From: Solibacillus palustris
GTDB lineage: Bacteria; Bacillota; Bacilli; Bacillales_A; Planococcaceae
NCBI RefSeq assembly: GCF_022549215.1
Contig: NZ_JAKZFC010000003.1
Coordinates: forward strand, 310,001-374,000
Direction of reading: 5' to 3'
DNA: 64,000 nucleotides
The notes below the pieces were generated by a model that was given only the letters and a program-made list of their open reading frames with translations, was not told where the DNA came from and searched no databases. Positions within the stretch are counted from its first letter, which is position 1. Every line of letters starts with the position of its first letter. The translations under genes and the position numbers were made by a program. Positions 55,793-64,000 of this stretch are shown here, in pieces.

Positions 55793-56968
55793 TCAAAAAT
55801 ATTCATAAAAAGTTGGCACTTGATATGGAATTGCTCTTTCCCACTGACGGATGACTTCCTCTGTACACGTAACATTTGTTAAATAGACTAAACGTTCCAT
55901 CGTTATATACCCAAGTAACAATGTAGTAAGGTGATTGATGGTTAGCTCCAATATATGCTCCTTATTAACGTTTTCTTCATCGACTTTTGCAATTTTTCCG
56001 TACTTATTTATTTCATAAATCGCTTCATTCCATTCACAAAATGGATCAGTAATTTGCACATATAAACTTGCGTCAAGCTCTCGCCAATTATATTGTTGCA
56101 AAAATATCTTCACATCAACAATTCGAGCCATGACATCCCGCGTCAGTTCACGCTTATACTGTGGTTCTTGGAATAAAAAGCCCATCTGCTCATCCAGAGA
56201 GGTCACTCCACATATTTTTTCTATACTTGCTGCATGGGCAGTCATAAAACGCCATAAAGCTTGTTGGGCATAATAATTCTTCACAAGAAAATCTTGTACT
56301 TCAAATGTTAATTGATCGATTGTATATCGAATATAGCCGATCACTTCTTGTAGCTCATAAACAACTGCAAAATGACTTTTAGGTTGACGTCGTTCTATTC
56401 GCTTCCACCAGGCTGCATCACGTAGCATCGCACCATTTTTCTTCGCACATAATTCATTATGAAACTGCATTACATCACTAAAAAGCGCTGTATCTACTAC
56501 AGAAAAGCTAAAACGTTTAACATCATCTCGTTGCTTGCCAAAGTCAGGAAATGCTGTGCGTGGAACTGTATAGTGAACCTTATCAACAAAAAGTTCCCAG
56601 CCAAAATAACGATAAAAAGATACTGAAAATGGTGCTAACACGGAAACAAGCTGCCCTTGTTGACGCATGCTTTCTAATGCTTTTTGCATTAATTGTTTCA
56701 TAACACCTTTATTTCGATACTCCGGATAAGTCGCAACAAAACCAATTCCTCCCATTAGCATATTGACCCCATGGACTGTCATATTTAACGGCAGCACTAA
56801 TAATTGACCAATTATTTGGTTATCTTCATATGCACCAAGCGTCTCACTATTTGCTACCCAAAATTGAAAATCTTCTTTTTTGTCGCCTTCATAAACACTT
56901 GGAAAGCTATAATCACGTAAGCGATAAATTTGTTCATAGTCGGAAGGTGGTACTTTTTTGATTTCCAA
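55793..56968 (-). CDS. GNAT acetyltransferase, Eis-like
   Basis: A 391-residue protein of the enhanced-intracellular-survival type: N-terminal GNAT with acetyl-CoA loop TYPEYRNKGVMKQLM, then a second GNAT-like half and a C-terminal SCP2-type domain. Eis proteins acetylate amines. Here it follows ptsI by 34 bases on the same strand, which suggests an amino-sugar or antibiotic substrate, but none is known. Confidence 0.85.
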   Translation of the reverse strand: MEIKKVPPSDYEQIYRLRDYSFPSVYEGDKKEDFQFWVANSETLGAYEDNQIIGQLLVLPLNMTVHGVNMLMGGIGFVATYPEYRNKGVMKQLMQKALESMRQQGQLVSVLAPFSVSFYRYFGWELFVDKVHYTVPRTAFPDFGKQRDDVKRFSFSVVDTALFSDVMQFHNELCAKKNGAMLRDAAWWKRIERRQPKSHFAVVYELQEVIGYIRYTIDQLTFEVQDFLVKNYYAQQALWRFMTAHAASIEKICGVTSLDEQMGFLFQEPQYKRELTRDVMARIVDVKIFLQQYNWRELDASLYVQITDPFCEWNEAIYEINKYGKIAKVDEENVNKEHILELTINHLTTLLLGYITMERLVYLTNVTCTEEVIRQWERAIPYQVPTFYEYF

Positions 56969-57002
56969 TATGGTTCAACACCCTTCATTGAGAACGTGAT
57001 AA

Positions 57003-58712
57003 TTATTTCAATATATCTAATACTGCTTGTTCAACTTGCTGTGCAGTAGTTAATTTTAGTAAATTTTGTACTTGCGGAACGAGCTGTTCCTTACTTAAAG
57101 TCGCAAGCTGACTACGTACCGGTAAAATAGATGACGCGCTCATCGAAAATTCATCTAAACCAAGTGCAAGTAAAATTGGAATTGCTATTGAATCTCCTGC
57201 CATTTCACCACACATCCCTACCCATTTACCTTCGTTATGGCCAGCATCAATAATCATTTTTACTAAACGCAAAATGGCTGGATGATAAGGCTGATATAAA
57301 TACGATAAATTTTCATTCATGCGATCCGCAGCTAAGGTGTATTGAATTAAATCATTTGTGCCAATTGATAAAAAATCTGCCTCTTTGGCAAATAAGTCCG
57401 CAATAATTGCAGCTGACGGAATTTCAATCATCAGGCCAATTTCTATTTCTTCCTCTACTGGAATGCCCTCTACACGGAGCGTTTCCTTTTCCTCGAATAG
57501 CAATTCCTTAGCCTTACGAAACTCATCTAGTGTAGCGATCATCGGAAACATAATTTTTAAACTACCAAAAACACTTGCGCGCAGTAGTGCTCGTAATTGT
57601 GTACGGAATAGCTCTTGATGATCCAAACAAAGACGAATCGCACGATAGCCTAAAAATGGGTTCATCTCCGTTGGTAATTTCAAATAAGGCAGATTTTTAT
57701 CCCCGCCAATATCAAGTGTACGAACGACTACAGGCTTGCCATTTAACGCTTCTAGAACCTCTTTATAAGCTGTGAATTGCTCTTCCTCACTCGGTAAATC
57801 CAATCTGTCCATATAAAGAAATTCCGTTCGAAAAAGACCTATGCCCTCGCCACCAACTGCTAATACGGCTGCAACATCTTGTGGCCCGCCAATATTCCCT
57901 GCAAGCTCTACGAAATGGCCATCCTTTGATACACTTTTTAACTCCCGATATTTTTCTAATTGTTGCTTGAATAGCTTTTGCTGTTGTTCTATTTGTTTGT
58001 ATTGTGCAATACGGTCATCATCTGGATGAAGAATAATTTCTCCAGAGGAACCATCGATAATTAATACATCTCCATGCTTAATATCCAATGTGGCACTTCT
58101 AACCCCCACAATTGCTGGGATACCTATCGTTCTTGCTAAAATAGCTGTATGTGATGTTTTTCCACCAATATCCGTAATAAATCCCTTTACATGAGTCGGA
58201 TCCAACTGAGTTGTCATGGAAGGTGTTAAATCCTTCGCTACAATAATGACATCTTCTTTAATGCGACTATAATCTGGTAGCGCTATGCCTAATAAATGAG
58301 CCAATACCCGCTTTGATACATCGCGAATATCCGCAGCACGCTCCTTCATATAGTCATTATTCAAATCTTCAAACATGTGTATGAAAAATTGTGCCGTTTC
58401 ATCTAAAGCATATTCTGCATTCATACCATCTTTAATTTTCCCTACTACCATAGTAATCAATTCAGGATCTTGTAAAACAAGTAGATGCGCACCAAAAATA
58501 GCTCCTTTGTCTTCTCCATACTTTTGCGTAGCTGCAGCTTGAATTCGTTCAATTTCAGTTTTAGCATGACTAATTGCTTCGTTGAAACGCATGATTTCTG
58601 CATCATTATTTTGATTTTGCTTTTTTGAAAAGGTTAAATCAGGCTCTACTAAACAATAAGCCTTTGCAATTGCTGCACCGTTTGAAACAGGAATCCCTCT
58701 TAACGCTAGCAT
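57003..58712 (-). CDS. ptsI: PTS enzyme I
   Basis: A 569-residue phosphoenolpyruvate-protein phosphotransferase. [13 protein letters not shown] has the phosphorylated His, and [16 protein letters not shown] the PEP site. The ATG overlaps the ptsH stop by 7 bases. It delivers phosphate from PEP to HPr for all PTS sugars. Confidence 0.96.
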   Translation of the reverse strand: MLALRGIPVSNGAAIAKAYCLVEPDLTFSKKQNQNNDAEIMRFNEAISHAKTEIERIQAAATQKYGEDKGAIFGAHLLVLQDPELITMVVGKIKDGMNAEYALDETAQFFIHMFEDLNNDYMKERAADIRDVSKRVLAHLLGIALPDYSRIKEDVIIVAKDLTPSMTTQLDPTHVKGFITDIGGKTSHTAILARTIGIPAIVGVRSATLDIKHGDVLIIDGSSGEIILHPDDDRIAQYKQIEQQQKLFKQQLEKYRELKSVSKDGHFVELAGNIGGPQDVAAVLAVGGEGIGLFRTEFLYMDRLDLPSEEEQFTAYKEVLEALNGKPVVVRTLDIGGDKNLPYLKLPTEMNPFLGYRAIRLCLDHQELFRTQLRALLRASVFGSLKIMFPMIATLDEFRKAKELLFEEKETLRVEGIPVEEEIEIGLMIEIPSAAIIADLFAKEADFLSIGTNDLIQYTLAADRMNENLSYLYQPYHPAILRLVKMIIDAGHNEGKWVGMCGEMAGDSIAIPILLALGLDEFSMSASSILPVRSQLATLSKEQLVPQVQNLLKLTTAQQVEQAVLDILK

Positions 58713-58975
58713 TCTTCTCCAATTCCTTTCGATGTAATTACATCGTCAATCACCTGTAAAGCCTCTGCCTCATCACTGCCCTGTGCTGAAATAACGATTG
58801 TACTTCCAGTAACAACCCCTTGCGCCATAACGCCCATTATGGATTTTAAGTTTGCTGATTTTCCATTAAAGTGTAATGAAAGGTCTGCTAAAAATGGAGT
58901 TGCCGCTGATACAAGTAATGCGGCCGGTCTTGCGTGAAGCCCTTCTGGTGCAGTAATTTTAAATGTTTTTTCCAT
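58706..58975 (-). CDS. ptsH: HPr, phosphocarrier protein
   Basis: An 89-residue HPr. GLHARPA has His14 (the classical His15) and KSIMGVM Ser45 (the classical Ser46, target of HPr kinase), so it can also serve CcpA. An AAATTGGAGG site precedes the ATG. A decayed SIS gene lies upstream. It overlaps ptsI. Confidence 0.96.
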   Translation of the reverse strand: MEKTFKITAPEGLHARPAALLVSAATPFLADLSLHFNGKSANLKSIMGVMAQGVVTGSTIVISAQGSDEAEALQVIDDVITSKGIGEEC

Positions 58976-58984
58976 AATTCATTC

Positions 58985-59208
58985 CTCCAATTAATTTAAT
59001 TGCTTTTGACTCCGATTGGTCACTTAGGCTTTGCCACACGACGCTGCGCTCTTTTCCTAAATTCACCTGATCCGTCAGTTTTCCCCTACAAAAATCCCTC
59101 TATCTTTAATACGCCCTGCAATGATAGCTGCTACTTTTTCCAAAACATGCTGTTCTTCCTTAAAAACATTGAGATTAATTGTTGAACTTCTACTACGTAA
59201 GGTTGCAT
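58985..59208 (-). pseudogene. SIS-domain sugar-phosphate protein, N-terminal remnant
   Basis: The ATG at 59208 with AAAGGTGAG reads MQPYVVEVQQLIS, then shifts frame by one base into NVFKEEQHVLEKVAAI and IAGRIKDRGIFV, the N-terminal pattern of SIS proteins of the UPF0309 type. The rest is lost, and frame stops follow. SIS proteins of this type are commonly found in amino-sugar clusters, for example isomerases/deaminases or etherases. The intact gene would have filled the space between nagR and ptsH. Confidence 0.55.
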
Positions 59209-59212
59209 TAAC

Positions 59213-59944
59213 TCACCTTTTTATTTCACTAATAAATTTATAGCTATCTGCTCGGTACGTACTCTCTACCATTTCAAATGGGAAACCATCGCTCAAATAA
59301 CTAATTCGTTTAATATTTAACACAGCCGAAGTTGGACTTATTTTTAATAGCTTACTTTCCTCCTTTGTCACAATAGAGGCCTCAATTTGCTGCACAGCAT
59401 TACCTATTTTTTGTGGAAACTTTGCTTCAATCAGCTGATAAAAAGAGCCCAATATTTTTTGTTCATCTAAATTAGGTATGAGCTTAACGGGAATATAGGC
59501 TCGCTCAATCCCCATTGGTTTATCATCGGCACTTCGTATACGCACAACATAAAAAACCTCATCCCCAGACTCCAAAAATAAATCATTTATAACATCGAGT
59601 GATGGGATTATTTTTTCAAATCGGATGATTTTGCTACTTGGCTTCATACCACGTGCCAGCATATCCTCTGTAAAGCTCCGAAGTCCTGTAAGTGGCTGCT
59701 CTAGTTTAGGATTGGCTACATAAGTCCCTCGCCCTTTTTCACGATATAAAAGACCGTTATTTACTAAGTTTGTAATAGCCTGCCTAACAGTCATCCGGCT
59801 TACATCAAATTGAACCGAAAGCTCTCGTTCAGAAGGAATATTTTCACCAATTTTATAAATCTTTAAATAAATCTTTTGTTTAATAATTTCTTCGATTTGA
59901 CCGTAAATCGGTATTCGGGAATTTTTATCGATCTTTGTATTCAT
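59213..59944 (-). CDS. nagR: GntR/HutC-type repressor NagR
   Basis: A 243-residue protein: a winged helix (residues about 10-75, with SERELSVQFDVSRMTVRQA) and a UTRA effector domain (about 90-240). It matches B. subtilis NagR (YvoA), which binds dre sites and is released by GlcN-6-P or GlcNAc-6-P. A dre site lies at the nagA promoter, and others are upstream of EIIB. It starts 2 bases after the nagA stop. Confidence 0.9.
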   Translation of the reverse strand: MNTKIDKNSRIPIYGQIEEIIKQKIYLKIYKIGENIPSERELSVQFDVSRMTVRQAITNLVNNGLLYREKGRGTYVANPKLEQPLTGLRSFTEDMLARGMKPSSKIIRFEKIIPSLDVINDLFLESGDEVFYVVRIRSADDKPMGIERAYIPVKLIPNLDEQKILGSFYQLIEAKFPQKIGNAVQQIEASIVTKEESKLLKISPTSAVLNIKRISYLSDGFPFEMVESTYRADSYKFISEIKR

Positions 59945-59946
59945 CT

Positions 59947-61119
59947 TTATTCCATCTCCATGTTAGGTTTTTCATAGACAACCTTTCCTTTACGAATGGT
60001 TTTACAAACAGTTACTTCGCTGTCTACTAATACTAAATCGGCTTCATAGCCAACAGCAATGCGTCCCTTAGTTGTTTCTTGTAGTTGCTGCGCTGCATTG
60101 GATGAGGACATGGCGACAATTTCTTCTAAACTACAATTTGTAATTGTTTTCATGTTTTTCACAGCTTGCTCCATCGTTAAGACGCTTCCTGCCAATGTCC
60201 CGTCTTCTAAGTGCGCGCCATTTTCTGTCACATACACGATTTGCCCACCCAAATCATATTCACCATAAGGCAATCCCTTGGCTCTCATAGCATCTGTTAT
60301 TAATATAATTCGCTTTGCTCCCTTCACTTTATAAGCAAGGTTCACAGCTTTTGGGTGACTGTGTATAAAATCGACAATTAATTCAACCAATATCTGATCG
60401 TCCTGTAAAGCGGCACCTACTACTCCCGGATCACGATGATGGAATGGACGCATTTGATTATATAAATGGGTTGCCTGTGTAACACCTGCTTCAACAGCTG
60501 CTTGCACTTCCTCCATGGTTGCATCCGAATGTCCTATGGAGGCAATAATATTAAGCTTGCGTAGCATAGTTACAAGTTCTAACCCATTTTCTAATTCAGG
60601 AGCGAGTGTCATTATTTTTATTACTCCATCACACAAAGTATGCCAGTGCTTTAGAAGCGAAATTGAAGGTGGTTGCATAAACTCGACTGGTTGTGCACCC
60701 GCACGTTTAACCGATACAAATGGACCTTCGACATGAGCACCTAATAACTGCGCTCCTTCAAAATGATCTTCATAGTTTTTCAAATTCACTAGAGCAGCTT
60801 CAATATTTTCAACCGATTGGGTCATTGTCGTAGCTAAAAAGCTTGTCACACCTTCTTTTACCAAATGCTTCGATATTTTTTCAATAGCTTGCTGCGAACT
60901 GTCCATTGTATCAAAGCCATTTGCTCCATGAATATGAATATCAATAAACCCTGGAAGTAAAAATAATGACTGTTGCTTACAATCTATTATCTTAGTAGCT
61001 TCTTTTTTTAGCGATTGACCAATATCTATAATTTTTCCATTTTCAATATAGATGTCACATAATTCTTTTCTTTCATCGCAATTGACAATGGTAATATTGG
61101 TAATAAGTAATGTTTCCAT
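59947..61119 (-). CDS. nagA: N-acetylglucosamine-6-phosphate deacetylase
   Basis: A 390-residue amidohydrolase. HIHGANGFDTMD is the metal motif, and GHSDATMEEV and LITDAMRAKGLPYG carry further catalytic residues. It converts GlcNAc-6-P to GlcN-6-P. AAGGGGGG fits the ATG at 61119, one codon into the open frame. Its usual partner nagB is missing from the window. Confidence 0.95.
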   Translation of the reverse strand: METLLITNITIVNCDERKELCDIYIENGKIIDIGQSLKKEATKIIDCKQQSLFLLPGFIDIHIHGANGFDTMDSSQQAIEKISKHLVKEGVTSFLATTMTQSVENIEAALVNLKNYEDHFEGAQLLGAHVEGPFVSVKRAGAQPVEFMQPPSISLLKHWHTLCDGVIKIMTLAPELENGLELVTMLRKLNIIASIGHSDATMEEVQAAVEAGVTQATHLYNQMRPFHHRDPGVVGAALQDDQILVELIVDFIHSHPKAVNLAYKVKGAKRIILITDAMRAKGLPYGEYDLGGQIVYVTENGAHLEDGTLAGSVLTMEQAVKNMKTITNCSLEEIVAMSSSNAAQQLQETTKGRIAVGYEADLVLVDSEVTVCKTIRKGKVVYEKPNMEME

Positions 61120-61171
61120 CAATATCCCCCCTTATTGTTTATTACTACACGGTCGCTCTACATTACGGTAT

Positions 61172-61187
61172 AGTTGTCTATACCAAT
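61172..61187 (-). promoter_or_regulatory. dre operator (NagR site) at nagA
   Basis: On the minus strand the sequence is ATTGGTATAGACAACT, equal to the known B. subtilis NagR dre consensus. It lies inside a larger palindrome, GGTATAG/CTATACC (61168-61184), and touches the -10 box. Confidence 0.9.
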
Positions 61188-61191
61188 TATA
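61186..61191 (-). promoter_or_regulatory. nagA -10 box
   Basis: TATAAT on the minus strand, with TTTCAA 18 bp upstream, places the start site on the dre operator, so NagR would block initiation. Confidence 0.65.
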
Positions 61192-61635
61192 CACAATAGT
61201 TATTGGAATTTGAAATGTATTTTGTATTTTCTGAATATTAATTTGAATTTTAGCATAAAAATCTTACTATATACTGAAATGGAATCATCTTTTCAAATAT
61301 GTAGATAACATTCAAATCCTCTCGTACATTTCAGTAAAAAATACTTTTACAAATTTTCTACCTGTTTTTACGATTTAAAAACATTAATTTGTGATCATTA
61401 AATTAAATTAAAGTTTATGAATTTTCAGTAAAACTATTAATAATTCGGTCTCAATTATGGAACTATACTTAATTTTTCGCTATAATGTATGTGTCGGAAC
61501 AATTATTCTGACCAAACTTTCAGAAAAGGGGATGTCTCAGGCAAACTAAAAAGAGCCTAAGTGCACTCCGCACATATCTTGTCGTCCGCTAGTCTTATGC
61601 CATGAGAATCTAAGATCGAAGGAGTGGTTTTTATT
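61192..61635 (+). promoter_or_regulatory. Intergenic region and long leader before ytzE
   Basis: These 440 bases contain no gene. The first 250 are very AT-rich. TATAAT at 61481-61486 may start a leader of about 140 nt with a GTGC/GCAC hairpin (near 61561-61573) and a GC-richer stretch. AAGGAG at 61618 ends it. Confidence 0.35.
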
Positions 61636-61857
61636 ATGAAACCAACTACTGACAGAATGCTTAATCGTATTAAAGACGTGTATATGTTTATCCTCAACAA
61701 AGGAGAAGTGACTACACAGGATTTAGTCGAAGAGTTCAACATCACTCCTCGCACCATTCAAAGAGATTTGAATGTGTTAGCCTTCAATGACTTGGTAGTG
61801 AGCCCGAGTCGAGGTAAATGGACAACGACGAAGAAAAAAGTTAAAATGACATCTTAG
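61636..61857 (+). CDS. ytzE: YtzE-type DeoR winged-helix mini regulator
   Basis: A 73-residue protein that is little more than a helix-turn-helix: KGEVTTQDLVEEFNITPRTIQ, split at its recognition helix, then RDLNVLAFNDLVVSPSRGKW. It has no sugar-binding domain, unlike full DeoR proteins. GGAG 11 bases upstream supports the ATG at 61636; a GTG at 61624 is less likely. The neighbours rsuA and ytgP are as in B. subtilis. Confidence 0.85.
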   Translation: MKPTTDRMLNRIKDVYMFILNKGEVTTQDLVEEFNITPRTIQRDLNVLAFNDLVVSPSRGKWTTTKKKVKMTS

Positions 61858-62003
61858 AATTTTTGAAAGCGGCTGATTCTTATTTTGTGAGAAAGGACTT
61901 ATTTGTCCCAACATAATTTAAGGTGTCGATCAGTTACACAATGTAATAAATAGACTTTTATGCTGAAAGTCAACCAGTTCCTAAAACACTGGGAACGAAA
62001 AAA

Positions 62004-62038
62004 GCGAATGTCCTTTTCGTCGGGGACATTCGCATTTT
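62004..62038. terminator. Terminator between ytzE and rsuA
   Basis: GCGAATGTCC pairs with GGACATTCGC around a loop of about 10 nt, with A and T runs on both sides. Confidence 0.88.
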
Positions 62039-62039
62039 T

Positions 62040-62750
62040 TTAACGCTCTAGTAAACTCGTTAATTCTTCTTTCGTTAGCTCACGGTAATCACCCAGCGCT
62101 AACTCTTCATCCAATTCAAGTGGCCCCATTGATAGACGTTTTAAATACGTTACTGTTTTACCAACGGATTCAAACATACGCTTCACTTGATGGAACTTTC
62201 CTTCTTGAATCATTAGTTCAATTTCAGATTCCTCACCCGAAACTATTATTTTCAACTCGCCCGGCTTTGTATGATAGCCATCGTCAAGTGTTACCCCTTG
62301 CGCAAAAGCTTCGATATCGGCCACAGTTACAACACCGTCTATTTTTGCATAATACCATTTGGGTACGTGCTTTTTCGGTGATAATAAATTATGCGCTAAA
62401 TTACCATCATTCGTAATCAGTAATAGCCCTTCTGTATCTTTATCTAAGCGTCCTACAGGGAATGGCTGAAAATGCTGTACATAGGGATCTAATAAATCAA
62501 TTACCGTTTGATCATAACGATCTTCTGTCGCCGAAATTACTCCCGGTGGCTTGTTCATCATCACATAAATGAATTCAATGTATTCCACGCGTTCACCGAA
62601 CACAGATACATTCTGCTTTTCTGGATCAACATGCATCGCTGAATCCTTAACCACTTCACCGTCAACTGTTACGGCTTTTTGTTTTAATAATACTTTTACT
62701 TCTTTACGAGAACCGTAGCCCATGTTCGCTAATAGTTTATCTAAACGCAT
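62040..62750 (-). CDS. rsuA: RsuA-family 16S rRNA pseudouridine synthase
   Basis: A 236-residue enzyme: N-terminal S4 domain (MRLDKLLANMGYGSRKEVK) and catalytic core with GRLDKDTEGLLLITNDG, where the Asp is the nucleophile. TTTGGAGGG fits the ATG at 62750; the TTG at 62762 is inside that site. It converts a uridine near position 516 of 16S rRNA in the E. coli family member. Confidence 0.92.
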   Translation of the reverse strand: MRLDKLLANMGYGSRKEVKVLLKQKAVTVDGEVVKDSAMHVDPEKQNVSVFGERVEYIEFIYVMMNKPPGVISATEDRYDQTVIDLLDPYVQHFQPFPVGRLDKDTEGLLLITNDGNLAHNLLSPKKHVPKWYYAKIDGVVTVADIEAFAQGVTLDDGYHTKPGELKIIVSGEESEIELMIQEGKFHQVKRMFESVGKTVTYLKRLSMGPLELDEELALGDYRELTKEELTSLLER

Positions 62751-62797
62751 AAAACCCTCCAAAATGAAAGAGGACGCCTACTAGACGCCCAACTTGT

Positions 62798-64000
62798 TTA
62801 TTTAACTAAACGTAATTTACGCATAACTTTTGTTAATTTTTCACCTAATAATAATTGAGCTAAACCAAGCTTGTATGAAATTGCCCCGTAAACAACCATA
62901 CCCATTCCCGCACAAACAACGGCATACATAAGTGCCATTAATTTTGTATCGGCTGGGGCAATTGCTGTTAATACCAAATGTGTTAATGATACCGCAATCG
63001 ACATGAAAATTGTTAATAACAAAATCAATAAAATTCGGCGACGTGCTACCTTCATTTTGTAATTTGTTACTTTACTAATGACGAACATATTAATGACAAT
63101 CGTAAAGATATAACCAATAGCCGTTGCTAAAATCGCACCATCAACAGATAGTAATTTAATTAGCGGTGTATTTAAAATCGTTTTTACAAACAAACCAATT
63201 AATAAGCTAAAGATAACCCATTTTTGATAATCGACACCTTGTAAAATCGCTGCCGTTACTGAAAATAAACCAAATAAGATTGCAAGCGGTGCATAATGAC
63301 TTAACACCTGCGTCCCCATTTCACTATATTCAAAGAAGAAGTGATATAAGTCCTCTGCTAAAATAGCGATACCAATTGATGCTGGCACCGTAATAAATAA
63401 CAGTATTTGGTACGTTTTATCAATCGCACCATGTACAGAGCGTAAATTTCCTTCCGTAAAAAACTTTGTCACTGTTGGAATAATCGCCATCGAAAAACCT
63501 GTCGCTAATACAACTGGAATCATCACAATTTTTTGTGTTAATAAGTTTAGCATCGTAAAGTATGTATCCGTTACATCTGCTGGCTCGCCCCCTGCAATCA
63601 TTGCACGGTTGAACGTTAACATATCAACTAATTGGAATAACGAACTCCCCAGTCCTACGAAGACAACTGGGACCGAGTATTTGAATATTTCTTTATACAT
63701 CTCCGAATATGGCAACTGATGTTGTTTTGGTGCAACAACTTGAACGGCTTTAATTTCCGGACGTAGCTTCTTCCAAAAATAGAATAATGTTGCAAGTCCA
63801 CCAAGTGCGCCAATAAATGCAGCAAATACCGATACGTTAATCGCAGTAATTTTGTCTCCTTCAAAAACATTTACTACTAAGAATGCGCCGCCAAGCAAAA
63901 AGACAATACGCACAATTTGTTCAATAAGCTGTGATACTGATGTAGGTAAATAATGACCATATCCTTGAAAATAGCCACGCACTAAACTCATAAAAGGTAC
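62798..64000 (-). CDS. ytgP: YtgP/MurJ-type polysaccharide flippase, C-terminal part, cut by window edge
   Basis: About 400 residues with many membrane helices (about nine visible), MSLVRGYFQGYGHYLPTSVS and GGLATLFYFWK matching the MOP superfamily and YtgP. B. subtilis YtgP is a relative of MurJ and a lipid II flippase candidate. The frame continues beyond 64000 (VPF before the internal Met), so the true N terminus is missing. Confidence 0.9.
   Translation of the reverse strand, partial: VPFMSLVRGYFQGYGHYLPTSVSQLIEQIVRIVFLLGGAFLVVNVFEGDKITAINVSVFAAFIGALGGLATLFYFWKKLRPEIKAVQVVAPKQHQLPYSEMYKEIFKYSVPVVFVGLGSSLFQLVDMLTFNRAMIAGGEPADVTDTYFTMLNLLTQKIVMIPVVLATGFSMAIIPTVTKFFTEGNLRSVHGAIDKTYQILLFITVPASIGIAILAEDLYHFFFEYSEMGTQVLSHYAPLAILFGLFSVTAAILQGVDYQKWVIFSLLIGLFVKTILNTPLIKLLSVDGAILATAIGYIFTIVINMFVISKVTNYKMKVARRRILLILLLTIFMSIAVSLTHLVLTAIAPADTKLMALMYAVVCAGMGMVVYGAISYKLGLAQLLLGEKLTKVMRKLRLVK

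Overview
The window is a low-GC Firmicutes chromosome segment. Gene content and order (ezrA, hisJ, ytsP, dgcP, rpsD // tyrS, acsA-acuABC, ccpA-aroA, ytxGH, murC, sftA, ytpR/ytpQ, ytoP-ytzB, ytnP, trmB, dat, pepV, ytzE-rsuA-ytgP) match the ytsP-ytgP part of the Bacillus subtilis map. Protein style and small sporulation genes point to a spore-forming member of Bacillales, most likely Planococcaceae/Caryophanaceae (Lysinibacillus/Solibacillus/Kurthia-like). This placement is inferred from familiarity; no search was run.

Layout. 1-5.4 kb is conserved core: ezrA (partial), histidinol phosphatase, free-methionine sulfoxide reductase, a GAF-GGDEF protein and rpsD with its autoregulatory leader. 5.4-13.9 kb is an accessory island inserted where B. 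subtilis has rpsD directly next to tyrS. It mixes decayed phage genes (terminase large-subunit tail, small phage ORFs, an endolysin-type tail), an IS3 remnant, an SOS-controlled UvrX/YolD translesion-polymerase operon, small spore-type or hypothetical genes, a phospholipase A2-like miniprotein, and three copies of a promoter-hairpin cassette that may make RNAs of about 55-60 nt. At least three island genes are broken by a single stop or frameshift. 14-17.6 kb holds a Yip1/PstS-like membrane pair and tyrS with a T-box. 17.6-24.8 kb holds a class A penicillin-binding protein and the argCJBD arginine operon.

24.9-29.3 kb is the acetyl-CoA synthetase locus: acsA diverges from acuABC, encoding the acetyltransferase and deacetylase that switch AcsA. 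29.4-52.3 kb is housekeeping: usp, ccpA, a MarR regulator, aroA (DAHP synthase/chorismate mutase), an FtsA-like actin ATPase, ytxGH, murC, the SftA DNA translocase, tRNA-binding and peptidase genes, ytnP, trmB, a lipid kinase, D-amino-acid aminotransferase and pepV.

52.5-61.2 kb is an amino-sugar / cell-wall recovery locus: mupG (6-phospho-N-acetylmuramidase) with a Lac/cellobiose-type PTS (EIIC, EIIA, EIIB), then an Eis-type acetyltransferase, ptsI, ptsH, a decayed SIS-domain gene, nagR and nagA. A sequence matching the known B. subtilis NagR operator (dre) sits just downstream of the nagA -10 box, and dre-like sites lie upstream of the EIIB gene, so NagR probably ties import and catabolism together. 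Neither nagB nor murQ is present in the locus. The window ends with ytzE, an rsuA-type pseudouridine synthase and a truncated ytgP/MurJ-type flippase gene.
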